Source: Bryobacterales bacterium (GTDB lineage: Bacteria > Acidobacteriota > Terriglobia > Bryobacterales > Bryobacteraceae). From it: DNA of 46,177 bases. The stretch's first letter is position 1, and each line of letters starts with the position of its first letter. The stretch lies in NCBI GenBank assembly GCA_003169195.1, contig PMQB01000208.1:15554-61730 (forward strand), in the 5' to 3' direction. A program made the translations under genes and the position numbers. This document shows, piece by piece, positions 24,043-31,915 of this stretch. The notes below the pieces were generated by a model. The model had not been told where the DNA came from and did not search any database. It saw only the letters and a list, made by a program, of their open reading frames with translations.

Positions 24043-24263
24043 CGGGGTGTTGGAGCTAGTCGCTTACTACGCGACTAGCTAGTGACCCAATGGGTCACTA
24101 GCTCAATCGCATGGAGAGCAACCGGGGTGTTGGGCTAGTTGCACACTGTGCGACTAGCTAGTGCACCAGTGGTGCACTAGCTGGTGCACTAGCTCTCTCG
24201 CATGCCGACCCACCGGTTGACGCGCCGGGCGAATGGAGCTAGTCACACAGTGTGTTACTAGCT
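24043..24263. repeat. Tandem array of CTAG-rich palindromes
   Basis: Two and a half degenerate units of about 80 bases, each starting CGGGGTGTTGG. Palindromes: 24054-24063/24071-24080 (10 bp); 24077-24089/24091-24103 (13 bp perfect, 1-base centre); 24134-24144/24148-24158 (11 bp, one G-T pair); 24156-24168/24170-24182 (13 bp perfect, 1-base centre); 24237-24263 (12 paired positions with one mismatch). The outer arm AGCTAGT is shared while the inner stems differ yet still pair. CTAG occurs 11 times in 206 bases. Confidence 0.85.
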
Positions 24264-24296
24264 TTTCGCTCGCGAGCGGGCGTCCAGGCCAGGGGT

Positions 24297-24333
24297 GGAG
24301 GAGTTTTTACGCCTCGGGTGTAAAAACTCCTCC
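24297..24333. repeat. 14-bp perfect inverted repeat (long hairpin)
   Basis: GGAGGAGTTTTTAC and its exact complement flank a 9-base loop that can pair three more positions. The T5/A5 tract is inside the stem, so this is not a standard terminator. Confidence 0.7.
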
Positions 24334-24361
24334 GTCTGCAAATCTACCAGCGCACAAAAAT

Positions 24362-24397
24362 GAAAAGCCCGCACCCCTTGTGGGAGAAGGTGCGGGC
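24362..24397 (-). terminator. Rho-independent terminator after the antitoxin gene
   Basis: GCCCGCACC (24367-24375) pairs with GGTGCGGGC (24389-24397). On the minus strand the stem is followed by TTTTCATTTTTG. It lies about 43 bases downstream of the antitoxin stop. Confidence 0.8.
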
Positions 24398-24439
24398 CAT
24401 CTGCAAACAATACCGGGCTTGCTTTCTTATTGTAGCCCC

Positions 24440-24823
24440 TTAGAATGTCGCCGTCAGATGATACTTCTTCGCGAGAGGCTCAACGAGCGTATTCACGCCG
24501 TGGCCGGGGTTCGTCTCACGGCGTGTCCTCAATAGTCCATGTGACTCCAGAAGTTCAACGTCGCGGGCCACGGCCTTACGATCTCGTCCGAGTATCTCAG
24601 CGAGACCCGAAACCGAAATGGTCACCTTTTGCTTTCGGAGGGTGTGCAGGAGCCGCCGACGTTCCGCAGCCAGTACAGCGAGCAAATCAGCGGGGTCTGC
24701 AAATGTGATGTTGATCTCGGGCTTTATCGCTTCGCCGCGATCAATCTTCCGGGCACGCTCTGTGGAGCGCTTTACATATTCATCGAGCCCCCCAATCGCA
24801 ACGGTCACTTTCGTCTTTGTCAT
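24440..24823 (-). CDS. TumA-like antitoxin (winged-HTH regulator)
   Basis: A 127-residue protein. The C-terminal half is a winged helix-turn-helix (SGLAEILGRDRKAVARDVELLESHGLL, about 72-98), and the N-terminal half has the ADPADLLAVLAAERRRLLHTL helix seen in HVO_A0114-type antitoxins that accompany DUF6516/TumE toxins. Its ATG overlaps the toxin stop by 4 bases, giving coupled expression. Antitoxins of this type usually bind both toxin and operon promoter. It may stabilise the prophage. The assignment rests on remembered family patterns. Confidence 0.7.
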   Translation of the reverse strand: MTKTKVTVAIGGLDEYVKRSTERARKIDRGEAIKPEINITFADPADLLAVLAAERRRLLHTLRKQKVTISVSGLAEILGRDRKAVARDVELLESHGLLRTRRETNPGHGVNTLVEPLAKKYHLTATF

Positions 24824-25140
24824 ATTTGCTCCTTCCGTAATTTGGCTACCTCAGCATAGAAACGCTTGGCTACCGCTTCATAACTTTCGAATTGCACCGG
24901 TTCTACCGCGCCCATGAAGTGTCGATGGTGGTAATCGTGACTGTTGTCATACCCAAGCACCCTACCGTTGTCCACGCCACAGACTCGGTGATATATGTAG
25001 GCAAGACTATAGTGCACGACTTCACCGCCCGCCGTCCAAACTTCTTCTTTCAATATCGCGCCCTTCGTTGGCCGAGGTAGCACGTACACTTCATCAACTG
25101 TCTTCGTGGGCTTCAACGACGGCTTTGGTGGTCTCGCCAA
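24820..25140 (-). CDS. TumE-like (DUF6516) toxin
   Basis: A 106-residue protein. The central and C-terminal pattern VVHYSLAYIYHRV, VLGYDNSHDYHHRHFMG and PVQFESYEAVAKRFYAEV matches the TumE/DUF6516 toxin family (YDN, HxHH and Pro-x-x-Phe-x-Ser blocks). The start appears to be TTG, directly after a -10-like element, so the transcript may be leaderless. It is encoded immediately before the antitoxin with a 4-base overlap. The target of the toxin is not inferable here. Confidence 0.7.
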   Translation of the reverse strand: MARPPKPSLKPTKTVDEVYVLPRPTKGAILKEEVWTAGGEVVHYSLAYIYHRVCGVDNGRVLGYDNSHDYHHRHFMGAVEPVQFESYEAVAKRFYAEVAKLRKEQI

Positions 25141-25147
25141 TAATTCA

Positions 25148-25178
25148 AGTGTAGCACAGAAGGGACATCGTATGTCAT
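25148..25178 (-). promoter_or_regulatory. Putative promoter of the toxin-antitoxin operon
   Basis: On the minus strand ATGACA (25178-25173) and TACACT (25153-25148) are separated by 19 bases. The -10 ends 7 bases before the TTG start at 25140, so transcription would start at or next to the start codon. Confidence 0.4.
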
Positions 25179-25192
25179 AACTGCGATCTCTC

Positions 25193-25813
25193 TTAAGAAT
25201 TCAATAGCTGCTCCCCCGCCGAATAAAGCGCAGGACCATCCATCGGAAAATTAAGTCTCGCGTATTCTCCATGCAGCTTCTTAGCCGCCACGTCATATGC
25301 GTGGGCCGCACTCGCCGCGTCAAAGAATTGCCCAAGGCTGATCCGCTGGCTATTGACGCCGATCAGCGCTCGGTACATTCCATTGTCCGACCGCCAATGC
25401 ACGCCCTTGTACCCCGAACTATTCGATCTGTTCTTTCCACGGTTGTGGCCGTTTTGGCCGTTAGTGGCAGGTCGCATGTTGCCCCGCGTGCAATTCAATC
25501 CATTGCCATCTTTATGGTCCGTCTGCCCATAGCCCGTCAGCAGAGTATGTAGTTTCAATTCGATGCGCTTGCCATCTGGTCGATACACCATCGTGCTCGC
25601 ATAAACCGTCCGCCGCCTCTTCCGGCTGACTTTGGCGACCCACCGATGCTTCCGTACCTCGCCATAATCGGCGCGGTCAATGATCGCGATGTACCGGTCA
25701 CCATTTTGTCTCTCGATGAGAATGCCGATTCGGCCCTCGGGCATCGTGATCGACTTGTTTTCATCACCTTTTAAAAATCGACCGGTGACCGGGTCGTGTT
25801 TGCATGTGTCCAT
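25193..25813 (-). CDS. HNH endonuclease with AP2 DNA-binding domain
   Basis: A 206-residue homing-type nuclease. The HNH region is TDHKDGNGLNCTRGNMRPA with Asn/Arg-rich continuation (about 95-125). The AP2/ERF-like domain (SGYKGVHWRSDNGMYRALIG to AYDVAAKKLHGEYARLNFP, about 133-190) binds DNA. The N-terminal part has beta-rich sequence seen in numerous phage HNH-AP2 proteins. It lies between the toxin gene and the tail-fibre genes, transcribed with the structural genes. Such genes are selfish and not needed for the phage. Confidence 0.88.
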   Translation of the reverse strand: MDTCKHDPVTGRFLKGDENKSITMPEGRIGILIERQNGDRYIAIIDRADYGEVRKHRWVAKVSRKRRRTVYASTMVYRPDGKRIELKLHTLLTGYGQTDHKDGNGLNCTRGNMRPATNGQNGHNRGKNRSNSSGYKGVHWRSDNGMYRALIGVNSQRISLGQFFDAASAAHAYDVAAKKLHGEYARLNFPMDGPALYSAGEQLLNS

Positions 25814-25858
25814 GCAAAAGTGAATGAAAGTCCTGTTATTCGTTTACACCAGAGTTTT

Positions 25859-26542
25859 CTATGCCACCGCAAAAATCCCGCTCACTGCAAAGTAAGTCAC
25901 TCCACTCGTGGTAAAGCTTCCGCCATTAGGCACTACAATTGCCACCGTGGTGGCCCCGTTATTGATGACGACATACCCCGGCTGCCAGTGTGACGAATCT
26001 GTGTATGAGAAGTCGCCGGACAACGCAGTGCGCCCGCCGATACTGGCCGCCGTGAAGGGTAGTGTCGCGGACACATACTGGTTTAGCGTGCCGCCTAGCG
26101 TCGTGCCGAACTCCAACTCGAACCAGACCAGCGGCCCGATACGAATGTAAGTAGCATTTGTAATCGTGGTTGACGCGACCGTCATTGCGCCGGAGCCAGT
26201 GATGGTTGGCGTCCAGGCTGTTCGTCCGCCAAGCGTTCCGGCAAGTGCCTGGGACGAACTGAATGTTCCGCCACTCACGGTCAGGCCGCCGCTCGTGCTC
26301 AATCCCACGGCTGTTACAGCGCCCCCGCTCGACACCTGAAATTGATTTGTGCTCCCGACACAGAACATGGCGGGCAATACCGGTTGGCCTGAACCAGAGC
26401 CGATCCCTACCTTGCCGTTCACACAATTGAGGTAGATGTTACCCCCGCCGTTCTGGGATTGGATCTGGAGGTGATTCGTGCCGCTATAAGTTGAGATATC
26501 AGCGATGGCGGTGGTCACTGTGGCTTCGCTCAGCCATAGCAC
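25859..26542 (-). CDS. Tail fibre C-terminal fragment (continuation of the upstream collagen-like fibre in another frame)
   Basis: A 227-residue frame rich in Gly, Ser and Thr beta repeats, with [10 protein letters not shown] and [12 protein letters not shown] motifs typical of distal tail-fibre shafts and a beta-sandwich-like end. It begins at GTG 26542, inside the last codons of the upstream fibre gene, 13 bases of overlap in the -1 frame. The sequence across the junction (THNLG to [13 protein letters not shown]) reads as one continuous fibre protein, so this is probably the second half of a single gene split by a frameshift rather than an independent gene. Confidence 0.75.
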   Translation of the reverse strand: MLWLSEATVTTAIADISTYSGTNHLQIQSQNGGGNIYLNCVNGKVGIGSGSGQPVLPAMFCVGSTNQFQVSSGGAVTAVGLSTSGGLTVSGGTFSSSQALAGTLGGRTAWTPTITGSGAMTVASTTITNATYIRIGPLVWFELEFGTTLGGTLNQYVSATLPFTAASIGGRTALSGDFSYTDSSHWQPGYVVINNGATTVAIVVPNGGSFTTSGVTYFAVSGIFAVA

Positions 26543-27360
26543 CCAAGGTTGTGCGTCGAGTCCTGTCCGATCTGAATACCGTAGTATGTTGCATTTGTCG
26601 CACCGTAAATGGCGAGACCATTTATGGCATTGCCGATATCGGTGCCGCCAATGACCATGCGGCCTGATGTGACGACTGATTGCTTGCCGTTGAACGTGGT
26701 GAAGTCAGTCGAGGCAAGATACCCACTCACGGACGCCGTGGCCTTGGTGACCGTGATCGTCGTCGCGGCGAGCAAGGCGGAAGCACCACCTGTGATCGTC
26801 AAAACGGATGACGTGCTCTCTGTGAGTGACGCAGGTGTCGTAGTAGCTACGCTGGTCAATCCAAGATTGCTTCGAGCCGTTGAAGCCGAAGCCACATCAG
26901 ACAAGTTATTTGCCGCGACCAGTACCCCAGAAAGACCGGTGGCACTGATGGTCGGGATATCCGCAGAAACTAACGAACGAAGCGTAGCTGTGCCAGCAGA
27001 TCCATTCGGCGAAGCGAAGACCAAGTTAGCCGCGCCGGTCGGAGCTGGACCGGTGGGGCCTGTGGGGCCTGTGCTGCCTGTGCTGCCTGTGCTGCCTGTG
27101 CTGCCTGTGCCTCCTGTGTTGCCTGTGCTGCCGGTCGGTCCCGTTGGTCCCACAGACCCCGTTGGTCCCACACTGCCAGTGGCTCCCACACTGCCAGTTG
27201 GTCCCACGCTTCCACTGGGGCCGGTCGATCCACTCGGTCCCGTGGGGCCAGCAACCGTGGGAACGCTTCCCGAAATATTAGTGCCGGAAACCTGCCACGT
27301 GACGTTCACGTTTCCGGTCGGCGCGGTGGGTGTGGTGTTGGAGAAATTTGGTAGAGCCAT
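26530..27360 (-). CDS. Collagen-like tail fibre protein (N-terminal part)
   Basis: 276 residues. A short N-terminal segment ([21 protein letters not shown]) leads into a Gly-x-y collagen-like tract (about residues 38-107), then beta-rich repeats ([21 protein letters not shown]) and the shaft motif [15 protein letters not shown], after which the frame stops within three codons. It is probably the receptor-binding side fibre or tail-tip appendage. The stop appears to come from a single-base change in a G run. Read through in the -1 frame it would give a fibre of about 500 residues. Confidence 0.82.
   Translation of the reverse strand: MALPNFSNTTPTAPTGNVNVTWQVSGTNISGSVPTVAGPTGPSGSTGPSGSVGPTGSVGATGSVGPTGSVGPTGPTGSTGNTGGTGSTGSTGSTGSTGPTGPTGPAPTGAANLVFASPNGSAGTATLRSLVSADIPTISATGLSGVLVAANNLSDVASASTARSNLGLTSVATTTPASLTESTSSVLTITGGASALLAATTITVTKATASVSGYLASTDFTTFNGKQSVVTSGRMVIGGTDIGNAINGLAIYGATNATYYGIQIGQDSTHNLGCYG
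27040..27249 (-). repeat. In-frame 9-bp tandem repeats coding for collagen-like Gly-x-y
   Basis: Repeated GSTGSTGST-type triplets, with TGTGCTGCC-like 9-mers on the plus strand at about 27069-27118 and a second register (CACTGCCAG/TTGGTCCCA) to 27245. All units are multiples of 9 bases, so slippage changes fibre length without loss of frame. Confidence 0.8.
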
Positions 27361-27405
27361 CTACTGAGTGATTGAGTAGCTTTTTCTTGGTTCGGGATTT
27401 TCTGG

Positions 27406-28251
27406 GTGGGAGGAAACCCGGAGCGAGCGGACGTAGTTGGTGTGCGCCGACTGACAACCAAAGAATTCATTGGGAGAGCCAGACTCATACACGGCGACGA
27501 ATATGGTTACACTGCCGCAAAATACATTAACACCCATAGCAAGCTTCAGATCAACTGCAAACTTCACGGACCTTTCTGGCAGATCGCAGGAGCCCATCTA
27601 AGCGGCCACCGTTGTCTTAAATGTCGTCGCATCGAACAGGGTGATTCCCGGCGAAGCACAACCGAAGAATTCATCAGGAAAGCGAGACTCATACACGGTA
27701 ACAAATATAGTTATCCACGGTCAGTCTACCGATGCAACCGCATCAAACTAGAAATCCTGTGCAAACTTCATGGACATTTCTGGCAGACCCCAGGAAACCA
27801 TCTAGGCGGCAAAGGCTGTCCTAAATGTGGCCGCATAAGTAGCCTCGAAAAGCTCCACAGCCGCAAGCCAGCAGATAGAGCCAGACTGTACTTAGTATCG
27901 ATGACTGACAAAGACGGAACGACGTTCCTGAAGGTGGGGTGGACAACGAAAGCGGTTTTGGATGAGCGGTTCAGACATTTGAGCTACAGCAACCTCGACG
28001 TACAACTGTTGACGCTCTTTCCGTTGAGCTGCGGCGAGATATGGGCTTTAGAGGCCGAAGTCAAACGACTGTTCGCTTCCGCTCGCTATGCACCGATAGC
28101 CGCGTTTGACGGCGACACAGAATGCTTCGACTGGTCCGCTCGTCACGCCATCTGCCAGTTCCTATGCATCGCTTTCGTCGCGCTGTGGCCGCCGCAATTC
28201 AAAAAACCCAGTTTGGAGAGCATGCAGCGTCAGCGCTACCGGCTGAACTAG
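27406..28251 (+). CDS. Putative homing endonuclease: two DUF723-type zinc modules plus a GIY-YIG-like domain
   Basis: A 281-residue protein on the strand opposite the surrounding phage genes. Two similar 60-residue modules lie at about 16-75 and 84-145. Each has an EFI-RARLIHG start, a CKLHG pair and a CxxC end (HRCLKC, KGCPKC), as in zinc-binding DUF723 modules linked to phage nucleases. The last 110 residues (ARLYLVSMTDKDG, then FLKVGWT) resemble a GIY-YIG-type core. GTG 27406 is the longest start; GTG 27442, just before the first module, is also plausible. Its stop overlaps that of the tail-tip gene in a shared CTAG. Confidence 0.75.
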   Translation: MGGNPERADVVGVRRLTTKEFIGRARLIHGDEYGYTAAKYINTHSKLQINCKLHGPFWQIAGAHLSGHRCLKCRRIEQGDSRRSTTEEFIRKARLIHGNKYSYPRSVYRCNRIKLEILCKLHGHFWQTPGNHLGGKGCPKCGRISSLEKLHSRKPADRARLYLVSMTDKDGTTFLKVGWTTKAVLDERFRHLSYSNLDVQLLTLFPLSCGEIWALEAEVKRLFASARYAPIAAFDGDTECFDWSARHAICQFLCIAFVALWPPQFKKPSLESMQRQRYRLN

Positions 28252-30308
28252 ACCGACGTGCCATTCACCTGAAAAGTGCTCGTTGTGATGTTACTGTTGG
28301 CGTTCGCAACGGTTATCGAATCTTGTATCCAGACGCTATATGCGCCGGAAGTGTTGTACGAGCGGACCTGGACCGTGTAGTTAACCCCATCGTTCACGTT
28401 GCCGAGATAGCACGATGTCACTTGCCCGCCGAACTGCGAATAAGGGAACCAAGTTGTCGTACCTGTTTGCTGGTATTGCAACTCGTAGCCGCCGCCTCTA
28501 TTTATGAAAGCGTCCGTCACACCCGTCCATGAGCACTTTATCTGCGATCTCTGGATGCCATCAGCGCCTTGCACCATAGTCGTGGAGTCACTCTCCAGCG
28601 TCAGTGCGCCCGGAGGCTGACAGTATGCCATATTCGGTAGCTGCGGCGGCAGATTATCCTGTAACGGTAACTCTTCCGTCGCGCTCCACGAGTAGACTGA
28701 GGGGTCGGTCTCAACCACATCCATCTCGACATACACTCTTGATGCCTCGGTGCCGCTAGGCTCTGTGATATTCAGCCGCGTCTGTTGCACTTCCAGGAGT
28801 TTATCCGCCCAACCGAAGCGAGGATAAGTGAACTGAAACACGTCCAGAGGTTGGAGCGGGTAGCCCGCCAACGAGAAGGCGAGTGTGCCAGCGCCTTGTT
28901 GCCGGTTGCGCATCAGCGCTATCTTCATCAGCCGCTGAACCGTAGCTACGCTAATCGTGAAAGGGTAGCGAGTGTCCAGCCACAGCCGCACATTATTGTC
29001 CGCGATCAGGTTGGCATCGGCGGCGTAGCCGTGTTGGATATCTTGCATGTAGTTCGGCGCATCCACTTGATGCCACTCACCATCGAAAACGCCGCTGATC
29101 TTCTGTCCATAGGGGAGACCGGGTCCCGCAGAAACGTATGGACTCGTCGGGCAAACAAAGCTCGCCTTCACGGCGTTCACCAAGTCTCGGTACTTCCGAT
29201 TGAATTTCCATTTGATCGGCGCGACCAAAGAAGTTTGATCGAGCGTCATGGCCGCGCCGGAGAAATACCCGGCGTAGATGTTCCATATGCCATTGACGCA
29301 AGTCATGCGACCGGCCATCGAGTCAAGTATGCCTCGTAAGATGTCGCCGGGTGCGAGGTTGCTGCTGAACGTTCCGTTGCAGGAGTAAGTCGGCTCGTAG
29401 CCGCTGGACGCCAAAGCAATCAATTCATCGCAAACGTTCGCCGAAGCGATGAGCTGCGCTTGATTGATTTCATTGGCATAAACGCATTGCAGGCCGTACG
29501 CGGTATGGCAGAGCACATCCGCTGCGATGAGCGCGGGGTTTTCGCTGAACCCATATGTTCCGCTGCGGGGATCATAGATGTCATTCTTGCCGATGATATC
29601 CACGCGTATCGAAGGCAAGCCATTCGGAAATGTCGCCGAGTCGTAGTTGAGTTGGATGTAAGAGCAGCAGTGACCCGACGCCGTAGCGGTGCTTGGCCAA
29701 ATAGGGTCGTCGGCTGTCAAGTCGGTGAAGGTGGTTTGTGTAACTGTCCCATTCCGCGACTCCCAATACACATGGCCGCCGAAGTTGTACGGGTTGCCGC
29801 TGGCGTCATAGTGAGTCTGGCCGTCGTCGCGGTAGCTCGTCAGCGGTATCGGCGAGTTATGCGTGACTGAATCCAATGCCACGGGAGTGGTCGTGCCCGG
29901 AATGTATACCGGAGCCCCGCCTGGGTTTGAGAACGACAATTGCTTACCGTCCAGGTAGAGTGCAACCACGCCGACGCAGCTATTGCTGGCATGCACTACG
30001 ACCGCATTGTAATGGGCGTTGCCGCTGGTGATCGATTCATAGATGATCGTCCCGCCGACCCGGCTGCGGCCATACACATATTGCTGGTCGGCTGCACCTT
30101 GGCGAGTGGCGATTGATGTCCCGAGTTGGTGCTGCGACGCTTGAGCGATACCCCCGAGGATGAGTGATGCGCCAACGGTGAGACCGGCGATGGCGAGATC
30201 CCCGAGCAGGTAGCCGGTGGAGAAAAAGAGCGCGAGTGATCCACCACCCGTAAGCGGGATGGCGATGAGCGCAGCGATCAAAGCTACACCAGCAATTACC
30301 TTGGCCAT
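28248..30308 (-). CDS. Tail tip / host-specificity protein (gpJ-like)
   Basis: 686 residues from ATG 30308. The N-terminal hydrophobic segment (KVIAGVALIAALIAIPLTGG) and the following QGAADQQYVYGRSRVGGTI block are typical of gpJ-type central tail-tip proteins. A baseplate-hub-like middle follows. A fibronectin type III-like domain lies near the C-terminus (GYELQYQQTGTTTWFPYSQ). I chose the start at 30308 because it forms a TAATG overlap with the upstream stop; the GTG at 30326 is the alternative. It contacts the host surface and is followed by side-fibre genes. Confidence 0.82.
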   Translation of the reverse strand: MAKVIAGVALIAALIAIPLTGGGSLALFFSTGYLLGDLAIAGLTVGASLILGGIAQASQHQLGTSIATRQGAADQQYVYGRSRVGGTIIYESITSGNAHYNAVVVHASNSCVGVVALYLDGKQLSFSNPGGAPVYIPGTTTPVALDSVTHNSPIPLTSYRDDGQTHYDASGNPYNFGGHVYWESRNGTVTQTTFTDLTADDPIWPSTATASGHCCSYIQLNYDSATFPNGLPSIRVDIIGKNDIYDPRSGTYGFSENPALIAADVLCHTAYGLQCVYANEINQAQLIASANVCDELIALASSGYEPTYSCNGTFSSNLAPGDILRGILDSMAGRMTCVNGIWNIYAGYFSGAAMTLDQTSLVAPIKWKFNRKYRDLVNAVKASFVCPTSPYVSAGPGLPYGQKISGVFDGEWHQVDAPNYMQDIQHGYAADANLIADNNVRLWLDTRYPFTISVATVQRLMKIALMRNRQQGAGTLAFSLAGYPLQPLDVFQFTYPRFGWADKLLEVQQTRLNITEPSGTEASRVYVEMDVVETDPSVYSWSATEELPLQDNLPPQLPNMAYCQPPGALTLESDSTTMVQGADGIQRSQIKCSWTGVTDAFINRGGGYELQYQQTGTTTWFPYSQFGGQVTSCYLGNVNDGVNYTVQVRSYNTSGAYSVWIQDSITVANANSNITTSTFQVNGTSV

Positions 30309-30730
30309 TAGTAGGGGGTTCTCCAAATCCGCTTCACTTCGCTCAGTGGTTTCTTGGCCAGCCCTTCCGTGGTTACATATACGGCGTGAAGACCATCCAG
30401 ATGAACAATTCCGAAGACACCGTCATCGAGCATCACCAGATCGCCGCGATGATGAAAGTTCGGGGATACCGGCGTCATTCCATGCTTGGCGGCCATGTCG
30501 TCCACTAAAGATTCCAAAGAATCAAACCCGGCCTTCTTTATCTGCTTCGTTGCACCAAGTTCGCTGCTGTACTTTCCACGGAAGTCTGCGCCTGGGTCTG
30601 TTCCCGTCATCGATTCGATGAGGGTAGCGGCGGCAAGAATACAGTCGTGGTGCCCCGACTCGAAGGACTTGTCTTTCAGTTCGATTAGCTTCTGGTGAAG
30701 CCTCAAAGGCCAGTCGTTATGCCGCTGCAT
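30308..30730 (-). CDS. Tail assembly protein, DUF6950-like
   Basis: 140 residues from ATG 30730 (TAATG overlap with the preceding gene). The pattern NDWPLRLHQKLIELKDKSFESGHHDCILAAATLI with TGTDPGADFRGKYSS matches the DUF6950 family, which replaces the NlpC/P60-like tail peptidase in many siphovirus tail modules. The Cys in HDC and the later HLDGLHAVYV His could form a papain-like pair. It is positioned directly before the tail-tip gene, as lambda gpK and gpI are. Confidence 0.72.
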   Translation of the reverse strand: MQRHNDWPLRLHQKLIELKDKSFESGHHDCILAAATLIESMTGTDPGADFRGKYSSELGATKQIKKAGFDSLESLVDDMAAKHGMTPVSPNFHHRGDLVMLDDGVFGIVHLDGLHAVYVTTEGLAKKPLSEVKRIWRTPY

Positions 30731-31284
30731 TACTTCGCACCCCAGGCACCCGACCAATCCAATAACTGGGCCGTCCACTTGAATGCGTCGTCAGTTGGAT
30801 ACCTCATCCGCTGATCGGAGTCCGTCAATCGATGGTTCTGTGCCCGCTGCAAATCGCTGAGTCGCGACTCCACCGCGATATTGATTACACTCGCCTCCGG
30901 CCCCTCGTCTATATCCGACTGATCCATCATGCCTGCGTAACAGCCAATGGCATCGACCGGCACACCGGCTTGGTTCACCAGAACCAACCACACTTGACAC
31001 TGAAGCCCTTGCTTGATTTCGCTCATCGCTTCAGCCAACAACGCGGATCGGACACCGGCCAGCGATAACGTAATGCCTTGCGCCGTTAGATTGCTATCCT
31101 CGGTGATCGCGGAGATCTTGCCGAAGTCACCGAGTCCAGTCCACGTTTGACCATTCCAGGAGATAGCGCCCACGCCCGTCCAGACATGCTCGACACTTGA
31201 TGCGAACTGCATCTGTACAAAGAGGCCCAGCGACACATAGTTGGAGGTGATGATGCTCTGAGCGAGCGGAGTCATAGGCCGCAT
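30730..31284 (-). CDS. Phage minor tail protein (DUF2163-like)
   Basis: 184 residues from ATG 31284, one base after the upstream stop. Motifs such as FVQMQFASSVEHVWTGVGAI and the C-terminal LSDLQRAQNHRLTDSDQRMR (RxTDxDQ) are usual for tail distal/hub proteins of this kind. A longer start at 31380 would overlap the upstream gene by 95 bases. The coupled gene order (minor tail, this, DUF6950, tip) is conserved in lambdoid-type tails. Confidence 0.7.
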   Translation of the reverse strand: MRPMTPLAQSIITSNYVSLGLFVQMQFASSVEHVWTGVGAISWNGQTWTGLGDFGKISAITEDSNLTAQGITLSLAGVRSALLAEAMSEIKQGLQCQVWLVLVNQAGVPVDAIGCYAGMMDQSDIDEGPEASVINIAVESRLSDLQRAQNHRLTDSDQRMRYPTDDAFKWTAQLLDWSGAWGAK

Positions 31285-31285
31285 C

Positions 31286-31912
31286 TTATAGCGCCTCCTC
31301 CACCTTGAAGTTGATGTTATAGATGTGATCCACGGAAATGTTAAACGAGCGTTCGCTTGTCGATAGCCGGAACAGCCCAACCGCGTTGTGGAAAATAACC
31401 GGCGTACCGGGTGCGGGGGACTCGCGAATTCGCGGCCAGATGTTCAACGTTGCACTGCCGGTTGAGTCGCTGTTGACGACTTCGAGATTCTGGTGCAGCC
31501 GGGCACCGATCTGGAAGTAGTCACCCGGCAATAGCTGCCGCGCCATGCTGGGTTTAAACCCGGTGACTGCAAGCGTGGAAGATCTGCTGGCATTGGTTCC
31601 CGCAGTCACGCAGATGCCGTGAGCCCAGCCGCTTGGAATGGCTCCCACCGCATCACCTAAGTAGAAGGCGGCTCCAGAGCCGCGTAGCTCGGCGAGGAAC
31701 GCGATCCAGGTTTGCGCATAATGCCTCGGCATGTTAGGCAAGCTCACATGCCCTGACCACCAGTCGGTCTGCCAGTCGATGGTCTGCGCCTGATGGGTGT
31801 ACGGGCTCGTGTTCGCCGAGATCGAATCGTTCATCGTCAACTCAACCGACGCATAAGTTGGCGCTAGCGGGGTCGAGACGATGTTCCATCCGTTGAAGGT
31901 TCCAGTGATCAT
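31286..31912 (-). CDS. Phage minor tail protein
   Basis: 208 residues with no signal or membrane segment. The sequence begins with beta-strand-rich ITGTFNGWNIVSTPLAP and contains IDWQTDWWSGHVSLPNMPR and GSGAAFYLGDAVGAIPSGWA, resembling distal tail or hub proteins of siphoviruses. It sits between the beta-helix protein and the DUF2163-like gene, separated by 3 bases and 1 base. The exact structural role is not certain. Confidence 0.65.
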   Translation of the reverse strand: MITGTFNGWNIVSTPLAPTYASVELTMNDSISANTSPYTHQAQTIDWQTDWWSGHVSLPNMPRHYAQTWIAFLAELRGSGAAFYLGDAVGAIPSGWAHGICVTAGTNASRSSTLAVTGFKPSMARQLLPGDYFQIGARLHQNLEVVNSDSTGSATLNIWPRIRESPAPGTPVIFHNAVGLFRLSTSERSFNISVDHIYNINFKVEEAL

Positions 31913-31915
31913 AGG

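Larger units (their letters stand above)
23996..24439. other. Gene-free stretch dense in hairpins
   Basis: About 440 bases with no credible coding frame. It holds the CTAG-hairpin array (24043-24263), a 12-bp palindrome CGCTCGCGAGCG at 24267-24278, a long hairpin at 24297-24333 and a terminator at 24362-24397. It separates the int/xis block from the toxin-antitoxin block. Confidence 0.8.

Noticed and set aside
24043-24263. CRISPR array
   Set aside because: The repeats are nested palindromes with no constant-length unique spacers, and no cas genes are present.
27069-27118. Non-coding microsatellite
   Set aside because: Units are 9 bases and keep the Gly-x-y reading frame of the tail fibre gene.
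26609-27367. 252-codon plus-strand frame with Val/Pro/Gly repeats
   Set aside because: It is the complement of the collagen-like repeat tract; the minus-strand collagen reading fits the tail-module order.
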